Below, in pieces: positions 46,612-54,444 of a stretch of 64,000 nucleotides of DNA. Origin of the DNA: Streptomyces griseoviridis (GTDB taxonomy: Bacteria > Actinomycetota > Actinomycetes > Streptomycetales > Streptomycetaceae); assembly GCA_014649155.1 (NCBI GenBank), contig BMSM01000011.1, positions 175,747-239,746 of the forward strand, given 5' to 3'. Each line of letters opens with the position of its first letter. The first letter of the stretch is position 1. A program made the position numbers and the translations under genes. Below the pieces are notes generated by a model. It saw nothing but the letters and a program-made list of their open reading frames with translations, had not been told where the DNA came from and did no database searches.

Positions 46612-48015
46612 ATGCCCGAAATATCGCGTCGTGTCTTCGGTGGTCTGGTCGGCGGCGGGGCGGTGACGGCCGTCGCCGCCGCGTCCGCCCCGTCCGCCGG
46701 GGCCGCCGTGCCCGCCGAGCGCCCGTTCCGGGCCCGTGGCGCCGGCCGTCCCCGCAGACGCCCGAACATCCTGTTCATCCTCGGCGACGACCTCGGCTGG
46801 GCGGACCTGTCCTCGTACGGCGCCCCGCACATCAGGACCCCGAACCTGGACCGGCTGGCCGCCCGGGGCGTGCGGTTCACCGACGCCTACTCCGGCTCCG
46901 CGACCTGCTCCCCCACCCGCTTCAGCCTCTACACCGGCCGTCACCCGGGGCGGACCAGGGGCGGTCTGGCCGAGCCCATCGGCAACCGCACCCAGGGCCT
47001 GGAGCCCGGCCACCCCACCCTCGCCTCGCTGCTGAAGAAGGCCGGGTACGCCACCGCCCTGATCGGCAAGTGGCACTGCGGATTCCTGCCGGACTACAGC
47101 CCCACCCGGTCCGGCTGGGACGAGTTCTTCGGCAACTTCGGCGGCGCTCTGGAGTACTTCTCCAAGCTCGGCCAGCTCGGCGAGTACGACCTCTACGAGG
47201 GCGACGCGGAGTACAAGGACCTGCGCTACTACACGACCGTGCTGACCGAGCGGGCCGTCGAATACGTCTCCCGCGACCACCACGCGCCCTGGCTGCTGAA
47301 CCTCAACTTCACCACCCCGCACTGGCCGTGGCTGACCGAGGACGACGCGGAGACCGGCGCCCGGATCGCCGCGGAGATCCGCGCCGGGGGCGGGGTGGGC
47401 GCGCTGCTGCACGGCGACGGCGGCTCGGTGGCGAAGTACACGGAGATGGTGGAGAGCCTGGACGCCTCGGTCGGCGAGGTCCTCACCGCGCTGCGCCGCT
47501 CCGGCCAGGAGGACGACACGCTCGTCGTCTTCGCCAGCGACAACGGCGGCGAGCGGTTCTCGTACCAGTGGCCGCTGAGCGGCGCCAAGTCCGAGCTGCT
47601 GGAGGGCGGCATCCGGGTGCCGACGATCCTGCGCTGGCCGGCCGCCGTCGACGCCCGCCAGGTCAGCCACGAGCCGGTGTACTCCCCCGACTGGACGGCG
47701 ACCCTGCTGGAGCTGGCCGGCGCCCGCCCCGACCCGGCGTACCCGCTCGACGGGCACAGCCTCGCCGGGTACCTGCTGCGCGGCGAGGAGCTGCCCGAGC
47801 GGGACCTGTTCTGGCGGGTGCGGGGCAACCGGGCGCTCAGGCGCGGCGACTGGAAGTACTTCCGGGACGCCGACGGCAAGGACCACCTGTTCCACCTCGC
47901 CGAGGACGTCCGCGAGCAGGCCGACCGCGCCGCCGACCGGCCGGAGCTGCTGGCGGAGCTGAAGGCGGCCTGGGAGAAGGTGGACGGCACGCTGCTGCCG
48001 TACTCGGCGGCCTGA
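46612..48015 (+). CDS. Tat-exported sulfatase (Cys-type)
   Basis: This 467-aa sulfatase hydrolyses a sulfate ester; the substrate is unknown. The Tat signal is ISRRVFGGLVGGGAVTAVAAA at the N-terminus (seen as SRRVFGGL). Metal ligands lie in LGDDLGWADLSSYG. The modification motif is Cys99 in TCSPTRFSLYTG (C-x-P-x-R), which a formylglycine-generating enzyme converts to formylglycine. KWHCGF and FASDNGG complete the usual set. The ATG at 46612 places the twin arginines at residues 6-7. A strong hairpin follows the gene. Confidence 0.93.
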   Translation: MPEISRRVFGGLVGGGAVTAVAAASAPSAGAAVPAERPFRARGAGRPRRRPNILFILGDDLGWADLSSYGAPHIRTPNLDRLAARGVRFTDAYSGSATCSPTRFSLYTGRHPGRTRGGLAEPIGNRTQGLEPGHPTLASLLKKAGYATALIGKWHCGFLPDYSPTRSGWDEFFGNFGGALEYFSKLGQLGEYDLYEGDAEYKDLRYYTTVLTERAVEYVSRDHHAPWLLNLNFTTPHWPWLTEDDAETGARIAAEIRAGGGVGALLHGDGGSVAKYTEMVESLDASVGEVLTALRRSGQEDDTLVVFASDNGGERFSYQWPLSGAKSELLEGGIRVPTILRWPAAVDARQVSHEPVYSPDWTATLLELAGARPDPAYPLDGHSLAGYLLRGEELPERDLFWRVRGNRALRRGDWKYFRDADGKDHLFHLAEDVREQADRAADRPELLAELKAAWEKVDGTLLPYSAA

Positions 48016-48021
48016 CGTGCT

Positions 48022-48060
48022 CCGGGGGCGTACCGGGGGCATGCCCCGGTACGCCCCCGG
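48022..48060 (+). terminator. Terminator hairpin after the sulfatase gene
   Basis: CCGGGGGCGTACC (48022-48034) pairs with GGTACGCCCCCGG (48048-48060) over 13 bp. The inner part (GGGGC/GCCCC) can extend it past one bulged G. It lies seven bases past the sulfatase stop. Confidence 0.75.
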
Positions 48061-48125
48061 TACGACCCCCGCGGCGCCGGAAACCCGATGGGCAGTGTCA
48101 GTGGCGTTCCGTAGGCTCGCTGCTG

Positions 48126-50021
48126 ATGACCACGACACCTGTAACCGCCACCGACACCACGGACCGGTCCGCCGTGCGGACGCTGCTGCGGCTGTGGCCG
48201 TTCGTACGGCCCGTGCGGGCGCGGCTGTTCACCGCCGCGTTCACCGCGGTCCTCGCCTCCTGCGTGGCCCTGGTGATCCCGCTGGTGCTGAAGTGGATGG
48301 TGGACGGGCCGGTCACCGACCGGGACCCGGCGGGGGTGTGGCTCGGGGCGCTGTACCTGCTGCTGCTCGGTGTCGCGGAGGCGCTGCTGTTCGGGCTGCG
48401 GCGGTGGCTGGTGGCCCGGCCGCTGTCGCACGTCGAGGCGGAGATGCGGGCGGCGCTGTACCGGCGGCTTCAGCGGCTGCCGGTCTCCTTCCACGACCGC
48501 TGGCCCTCGGGGCAGTTGCTGTCCCGGGGGACGACGGACCTGATGCTGCTGCGGATGTTCCTCGCCTTCCCGCTGACGTTCCTCCTGGTCAACGGGGTGA
48601 CGATCCTGGTCGGCGTGGTCATCATGCTGGCGCAGGACTGGACGCTGGGGCTGGTGATCCTGGGTCCCGCGGTGCCGCTCGTCCTCACCCTGTCGGTCTT
48701 CGAGACGAAGTACTCCGCCATCGCCCGCCGCGCCCAGGACCAGGTCGGGGACCTGACCACGGTGGTGGAGGAGAGCGTCCTCGGCATCCGGATCGTCAAG
48801 GGCTTCGGGCGCCACCGCAGTCAGGCGCGGGCCTTCCACGAGCTGTCGCGGACGCTGCGCGGCACGGAACTGCACAAGGCGCGGCTGCTCGCCGCCATCT
48901 GGGCGGTCATCGTGACGCTGCCCGAAGTGGCCGTGGCCGCCGCGCTGGTGGTGGGGTCGGTGCAGGTCGCGGACGGGGAGCTGTCGGCGGGGACGCTGGT
49001 GGCGTTCCTGTCGACGGCGCTGGCGCTGCGCTGGCCGATCGAGTCCATCGGCTTCCTGCTGGCGATGAGCCAGGAGGCGGCGACGGCGACGGAACGGTAC
49101 TTCGAGGTGATGGACGAGGAGCCGGAGTCCGACGCGGTCGCGGATCCCCGCGCCGTCGGGGCGGCACCGCGCGCCACCGGCCCGCGCACCGACCGCCCCG
49201 GCACCGGCGCCCCCGCTGCCGGTCCCGGCACCCGCCCCCGCACCGGCGCCCGCACCGCCGGCACCGGTCGCGCCGACGGCCTCCGCTTCCACCAGGTCCG
49301 CTTCCGCTACCCCGACGCGCCCCCCGGTACCCCGCCCGTCCTGGACGGTGTCGACCTGCACATCCGCACCGGCGAGTCCCTGGCCCTGGTCGGCGCGACC
49401 GGCAGCGGCAAGACGACGCTGACCGCGCTGGTCCCCCGGCTGCACGAGGTGACCGCCGGCCGGATCACCCTGGACGGCACCGACATCACCGCCCTGCCCC
49501 GCCAGCAGCTGCGGTCGCTGGTCGCCGTCGCCTTCGAGGAGCCGACGCTGTTCTCCGCGAGCGTCGGGGAGAACGTGCTGATGGGCGCGGGCGACGACGC
49601 CGGTGACGCCGAGCTGGCGCGGGCCCTGTCCATCGCCCACGCCGACTTCGCGCACACCCTGCCCGAGGGCACCGCCACCCAGGTCGGCGAGCAGGGCCTG
49701 AGCCTGTCCGGCGGCCAGCGCCAGCGCCTCGCGCTGGCCCGCGCGGTCGTCGGCCGCCCCAGGTTCCTCGTCCTGGACGACCCGCTGTCCGCGCTGGACG
49801 TGCACACCGAGGCGGCGGTGGAGGCCGCGCTGCGCCGGGTGCTGGCGGACACCACCGCGCTGATCGTGGCCCACCGGCCCTCCACCGTGCTGCTCGCCGA
49901 CCGGGTGGCCCTGCTCTCCGGCGGCCGGATCACCGCCGTGGGCACCCACCAGGAACTGCTGCGCACCCACGCCGAGTACGCCCATCTGATGTCAGGGGCA
50001 GGGGAGGAAGACGACCGATGA
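48126..50021 (+). CDS. ABC exporter subunit with a degenerate ATP site
   Basis: This 631-aa half-transporter has six membrane segments (about residues 15-325) and an ATPase domain. Walker A is GATGSGKTT, the signature is LSLSGGQRQRLALA (canonical LSGGQ) and Walker B is RFLVLDDPLSALD, with an aspartate in place of the catalytic glutamate. An inserted linker of about 45 residues rich in Pro, Gly, Thr, Ala and Arg (about 350-395) joins the two domains. The next gene overlaps its stop by four bases (ATGA), so the two subunits are made together as a heterodimer. Substrate unknown; drug, lipid or peptide export is possible. Confidence 0.93.
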   Translation: MTTTPVTATDTTDRSAVRTLLRLWPFVRPVRARLFTAAFTAVLASCVALVIPLVLKWMVDGPVTDRDPAGVWLGALYLLLLGVAEALLFGLRRWLVARPLSHVEAEMRAALYRRLQRLPVSFHDRWPSGQLLSRGTTDLMLLRMFLAFPLTFLLVNGVTILVGVVIMLAQDWTLGLVILGPAVPLVLTLSVFETKYSAIARRAQDQVGDLTTVVEESVLGIRIVKGFGRHRSQARAFHELSRTLRGTELHKARLLAAIWAVIVTLPEVAVAAALVVGSVQVADGELSAGTLVAFLSTALALRWPIESIGFLLAMSQEAATATERYFEVMDEEPESDAVADPRAVGAAPRATGPRTDRPGTGAPAAGPGTRPRTGARTAGTGRADGLRFHQVRFRYPDAPPGTPPVLDGVDLHIRTGESLALVGATGSGKTTLTALVPRLHEVTAGRITLDGTDITALPRQQLRSLVAVAFEEPTLFSASVGENVLMGAGDDAGDAELARALSIAHADFAHTLPEGTATQVGEQGLSLSGGQRQRLALARAVVGRPRFLVLDDPLSALDVHTEAAVEAALRRVLADTTALIVAHRPSTVLLADRVALLSGGRITAVGTHQELLRTHAEYAHLMSGAGEEDDR

Positions 50022-51871
50022 CGGCGCCCGCCACCACCGCACCGGACACGGACGGCCCCGACGGCCGGCCGCCCGCCCCGGACGACTCCTTCGACCGCGA
50101 CGTCCTGCCCGCCCCGCCCGGCGCCACGGCCGCCCTGCTGCGCTCCCTGCTGGCGCCGATGCGCGCCCGGGTCGCCGTCACCTCCCTGCTGCTCCTGCTC
50201 CAGCAGGCGGCCGTGCAGGCCGGCCCGCTGCTGGTGGCGTACGCCCTCGACCGCGCCGTGCCCGCGCTGCGCGACGGCGACCACGGGCCGCTGATCGCGG
50301 TCGGCGCCGGGTACCTGCTGTGCGCGCTGGCCGGGGGCGCGCTCCAGTACGCCTTCATCCGCGCGGCGGCCCGCGTCAACCAGGACGTGCTGCTCGACCT
50401 GCGCGGCCGGATCTTCCGGCACGCCCAGGCGCTCAGCGTCGACTTCCACGAGCGCTACACCTCGGGCCGGCTGATCTCCCGCTCCACCACCGACGTGGAG
50501 TCGCTGCGCGAACTGCTCAGCGAGGGCCTCCAGGAACTCGTCACGGTCGTGCTGTCCTTCGTCTACATCTCGGCGATGCTGCTCTGGCTCGACCTGGGCC
50601 TCGGCGCCGTCGCGGTCGCCTCGTTCGGGCCGCTGTACCTGCTGGTGCGCTCCTACCGCCGCCGGGCGGGGCAGGCGTACGGGCGGCGGTCCACGGCGAT
50701 CGCGGCGGTGATCGTGAGGTTCGTGGAGACGATGAACGGCATCCGCCCGGTCCGCGCCTTCCGCCGCGAGGCGGTGAACGACGCCGGCTTCGCGGTCCTC
50801 AACCACCGCCACGAACGCGCCAACGGCGACGCCCTGCTGGAGATGGCCCGCTACGTCACCGGCTCCCGGCTGGTCGCCAACACGGCCGTCGCCGGCCTGG
50901 TGCTGTGGGGCGCCTACCGGGTCGCGGACGGCACCCTGGCCCTCGGTGTGCTCGCGGCGGCGGTGCTGTACCTGCGACGCCTGTACGACCCGATCGACCG
51001 GCTCGGCATGTTCCTGAACTCGTACCAGTCGGCGGCGGCCTCCCTGGAGAAGATCGCCGGCCTGCTCGCCCAGGTCCCGACCGTCCCGGAGCCGTCGGTC
51101 CCCAGGGAACTCCCGCCCCTCGCCTCCGACCTCCCCGGCCGCGAGGTCGTCTTCGACGGCGTCGCCTTCGGCTACCGCACCGGCGGCGAGGTCCTGCCCC
51201 GCTTCGACCTGACGATCCCCGCCGGGCAGACCGTCGCGGTCGTCGGCTCGACCGGCGCCGGCAAGTCCACCCTGGCCAAGCTGCTGGCCCGGTTCTACGA
51301 CCCGACCGCGGGCCGGGTCCTGCTCGACGGCACCGACCTGCGCGACCTCGCCGTGCCGGAGCTGCGGCGCGGGGTGGTGATGGTGACACAGGAGGCGTTC
51401 CTGTTCTCCGGCACGGTCGCCGACAACATCGCCCTCGGCCGCCCCGAGGCGACCCGGGAGGAGATCGAGCGGGCCGCGAAGGCGATCGGCGCCCACGACT
51501 TCGTCGCCGCCCTGCCCGACGGCTACGACACCGACGTCCGCAAGCGCGGCGGCCGGATCTCCGCCGGCCAGCGCCAGCTGGTCTCCTTCGCCCGCGCCCT
51601 GCTGGCCGACCCCGCCGTCCTCATCCTCGACGAGGCGACCAGCTCCCTGGACATCCCCGGCGAACGGGCGGTGCAGCGGGCGATGGGCACGGTCCTGAAG
51701 GGCCGCACGGCGGTGGTGATCGCCCACCGCCTGTCCACCGTGGAGATCGCCGACCGGGTCCTGGTCATGGAGGGCGGCCGGATCGTGGAGGACGGCTCGC
51801 CCGCCGACCTGACCGCCGGCACCGGCCGCTTCGCGGACCTGCACCGGGCGTGGCGGGAGAGCCTGGCGTGA
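50018..51871 (+). CDS. ABC exporter subunit with the catalytic ATP site
   Basis: This 617-aa partner half-transporter has six membrane segments and an ATPase domain. Walker A is GSTGAGKST, Walker B is AVLILDEATSSLD with the normal catalytic glutamate, and the signature is ISAGQRQLVSFARAL, differing from LSGGQ. In the heterodimer, this glutamate pairs with the partner's LSGGQ to form the active site, while the partner's Asp pairs with this ISAGQ to form the degenerate site. Such asymmetry is known from TM287/288 and BmrCD. Translation is coupled to the upstream gene. Confidence 0.94.
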   Translation: MTAPATTAPDTDGPDGRPPAPDDSFDRDVLPAPPGATAALLRSLLAPMRARVAVTSLLLLLQQAAVQAGPLLVAYALDRAVPALRDGDHGPLIAVGAGYLLCALAGGALQYAFIRAAARVNQDVLLDLRGRIFRHAQALSVDFHERYTSGRLISRSTTDVESLRELLSEGLQELVTVVLSFVYISAMLLWLDLGLGAVAVASFGPLYLLVRSYRRRAGQAYGRRSTAIAAVIVRFVETMNGIRPVRAFRREAVNDAGFAVLNHRHERANGDALLEMARYVTGSRLVANTAVAGLVLWGAYRVADGTLALGVLAAAVLYLRRLYDPIDRLGMFLNSYQSAAASLEKIAGLLAQVPTVPEPSVPRELPPLASDLPGREVVFDGVAFGYRTGGEVLPRFDLTIPAGQTVAVVGSTGAGKSTLAKLLARFYDPTAGRVLLDGTDLRDLAVPELRRGVVMVTQEAFLFSGTVADNIALGRPEATREEIERAAKAIGAHDFVAALPDGYDTDVRKRGGRISAGQRQLVSFARALLADPAVLILDEATSSLDIPGERAVQRAMGTVLKGRTAVVIAHRLSTVEIADRVLVMEGGRIVEDGSPADLTAGTGRFADLHRAWRESLA

Positions 51872-51893
51872 GCGCGCCGCCCGGGAGGCGTCC

Positions 51894-52814
51894 GTGATCG
51901 ACGCGTACGAGGACCCCGGCACGCCCGACCGCCGGGGCGGCTGGCGGTACCTGCTGTGGCTGGTGGCCCGGCAGCGGGGCCGGTGCACGGTCGCGGCGCT
52001 GCTCTCCAGCGCGTGGATGGTGCTCCTGGCGGCCACCCCGTACCTGATGGCCCGCGCGGTCGACCACGGGCTCGAACCCGGCGACGCGGGCGCGCTGGCG
52101 GGCTGGACGGGCGCGCTGGCCGCGGCGGGGGCGCTCAACGCCTGCCTGGGGACGCTGCGCCACCGCACGATGACCCGGGTCCGGATGGACGCCAACTTCC
52201 GTACCGTCAAGCTCGTCGTGGGGCACGCGGCCCGGCTCGGGGCCGCGCTGCGCGGACAGGTGGCGACCGGCGAGGTGGTCACCATCGGGGTCGGGGACGT
52301 GCAGACCGTCAGCCAGTGCCTGACGGCGGTCGGGCCGGGCATCGGCGCGGTCGTCGCCTACGCGGTGGTCGGTGCCCTGATGCTGTCGGTGTCGGCCCGG
52401 CTCGCCCTGGTGGTGCTGATCGGCGTGCCGCTGCTCGGCGTGCTGCTGGGGCCGCTGATGGGGCGGTTGCAGGGCCGGGAGAGCGACTCTGACGACGCGC
52501 GGCACGGCCGACGTGACCACCGTCGGCACCACCCTGCGCGACGCCGGACCGCAGCTGCTGGTCAACGCGGCGCAGGCGCTGTTCCTCCTCGTCGCGGTGT
52601 TCGTCCTGGACCCGCTGCTCGGGGTGGCCGGCGTGCTGGCCCTGCTGCCGATCCGGTCCGCGCTGCGCTGGTACCTGCGCCGGGCGCGCGCCGGCTATCT
52701 CGCCGAGGGCGCGGCCACTTCGGGCATCGCCGAGGTGCTCGCGGCCACGGTGTCCGGTGCCCGCACGGTGGAGGCGTTCGGGCTGGCCGGGCGTCGGGTC
52801 ACCGCGAGCCGTGA
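51894..52814 (+). pseudogene. ABC exporter gene remnant A (5' part, membrane domain)
   Basis: Residues 1 to about 197 are a clear ABC-exporter membrane domain: WRYLLWLVARQRGRCTVAALL, PYLMARAVDHGLEPGD, TGEVVTIGVGDVQTVSQ and LALVVLIGVPLLGVLLGP. After the motif GRLQGRESD (ending about 52488), the frame continues as an Arg/His/Pro-rich stretch with no homology-like character up to 52814. The true continuation, with the last two membrane segments and the ATPase, is missing. The GTG at 51894 with GGGAGG upstream is a normal start, 22 bases after the preceding exporter gene. It is the front half of a deletion fusion. Confidence 0.85.
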
Positions 52815-53862
52815 GGCGCTGGAGGTGTCCCGGCGGACCCGGTTCCACACGCTCTTCCTGCGGTCGGTGTTCTTCCCGGTGGTGGAGTTCTCCTACGTCC
52901 TGCCGGTGGCGGCCGTGCTGCTGGCCGGCGGGCTGCTGCACGCGCGCGGGTCGGTGAGCGTCGGCACGGTGGTGGCGTGCGCGGTGTACCTCCAGCAGCT
53001 CGCCGGGCCGCTCGACGAGGTGCTGATACGGGTCGAGCAACTCCAGGCCGGGGGTGCCTCCTTCGCCCGGGTGGAGGGCCTGGCAGGGGCGCCGCGCGCC
53101 GTGCCGGACGGCGGCCAGGACCCGGCGGGCGACCTGATCGAGGTGCGCGGGGCGCGCTACTCCTACGACCGGGGCGGGGAGGTGCTGCGCGGGGTGGACC
53201 TGACCGTGCGGCCGGGTGAGCGGCTGGCGGTGGTCGGGCCGTCCGGCGCGGGCAAGTCGACGCTGAGCCGGCTGCTGGCGGGCATCGACGCGCCGTCCGC
53301 CGGCGCGGTGACGGTGGGCGGGGTGCCGGTGCACGGCCTCGGCCCGGAGCGGCTGCGCCGCCAGGTCGTCCTGGTCACCCAGGAACACCACGTCTTCCTC
53401 GGCACGGTCCGGGACAACCTCCTGATCGCCGAACCGGGCGCCACCGACGAGGAGCTGTGGGCCGCGCTCACGGCGGTCGGCGCCGCGGCGTGGGTGCGGG
53501 AGCTGCCCGACGGCCTCGGCACCGAGCTGGGCGGCCCGCACGGCCACCGCCCGGACGGCTCGCGGGCCCAGCGGCTCGCCCTGGCCCGGGTGGTGCTGGC
53601 CGACCCGCACACCCTGGTCCTGGACGAGGCCACGGCCCTGCTGGACCCGGCCACCGCCCGGCACACCGAGCGCGCCCTCGCCGCCGTACTGCGCGGCCGT
53701 ACGGTCATCGCGATCGCGCACCGGCTGCACACCGCGCACGACGCGGACCGGGTGGCGGTGATGGAGGGCGGCCGGCTCACCGAGCTGGGCACGCACGACG
53801 AGCTGGTCGCGGCCGGCGGGGCGTACGCGGCGCTGTGGCACTCCTGGCACGGGGACGCCTGA
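52513..53862 (+). pseudogene. ABC exporter gene remnant B (3' part with ATPase domain)
   Basis: This is the back part of a different ABC exporter gene, in the +1 frame relative to remnant A. Its coding character starts at about 52489 (LTTRGTADVTTVG), within the segment that normally follows transmembrane helix 2, so helices 1-2 are missing. The rest is complete: VFVLDPLLG, YLRRARAGYLAEG, Walker A GPSGAGKST, Walker B TLVLDEATALLD. The signature LSGGQ is replaced by DGSRAQ, which may be degeneration or a natural variant. GTG 52513 is the first possible start, with no clear ribosome site. Confidence 0.85.
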
Positions 53863-53915
53863 CGTCCGCCGGTCCCGGTAGGTCCTGGCCCGTACCGCCC
53901 CTAGTCTTGGTGCCC

Positions 53916-54425
53916 ATGTCCTTCACGTACGACGCCGTCGGCGCGACCCGCGGGCCGGGCCCCTGTCCGCCGGGGTTCCACTCCCTGCATGTGCGCACCC
54001 GTCTGGGAGAGGGGGAACCGGTCTTCCGCAGGGCCGCCGAGGCGCTGCTGACCTGGGAGTTGCACCGGGCGGTCGGCGTCGGCCTGGACGCCGGGGCGGA
54101 GCGCGCCGCGCCCGGGGTCGACGTCACCGTCACCCTCGCCGGGATGATCAAGGCGCCGTGCCGGGTGGTGTGGACGGTGGAGGAACCCCGGCTCGCGGGG
54201 TGGGCGTACGGGACGCTGCCCGGTCACCCGGAGTGCGGCGAGGAGTCCTTCGTCGTGGACCGCACCGGGGACGGCACGGTCTGGCTGACGGTGACCGCCT
54301 ACAGCCGCCCGGCGAAGTGGTACACCAAGGCGGGCGGTGTGGCGGCCCGCGGTCTGCAGCACGCGTACGCGCGGCGGTGCGGCAAGGTGCTGCGCGACCT
54401 GTGCGGGCCGGCGGCCGAGGACTGA
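53916..54425 (+). CDS. DUF1990 family protein
   Basis: This 169-aa protein fits the DUF1990 family. It starts with MSFTYDAVGATR and contains FHSLHVRTRLGEGEPVFRRA, ALLTWELHRAVG, GWAYGTLPGHPECGEESF and SRPAKWYTKAGGVARGLQ-like segments (AKWYTKAGGVAARGLQ). Related SRPBCC-like folds bind small hydrophobic ligands, but the function here is unknown. The ATG at 53916 is well placed. It converges on glgP. Confidence 0.88.
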   Translation: MSFTYDAVGATRGPGPCPPGFHSLHVRTRLGEGEPVFRRAAEALLTWELHRAVGVGLDAGAERAAPGVDVTVTLAGMIKAPCRVVWTVEEPRLAGWAYGTLPGHPECGEESFVVDRTGDGTVWLTVTAYSRPAKWYTKAGGVAARGLQHAYARRCGKVLRDLCGPAAED

Positions 54426-54444
54426 GCCGCCGGCCCGCGCGGGG

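Noticed and set aside
51894..53862. A single ABC gene with a simple frameshift
   Set aside because: The segment for helices 3-4 is present twice (TGEVVTIGVGDVQ and LTTRGTADVTTVG), so two genes were joined; restoring the frame would not give a normal exporter.
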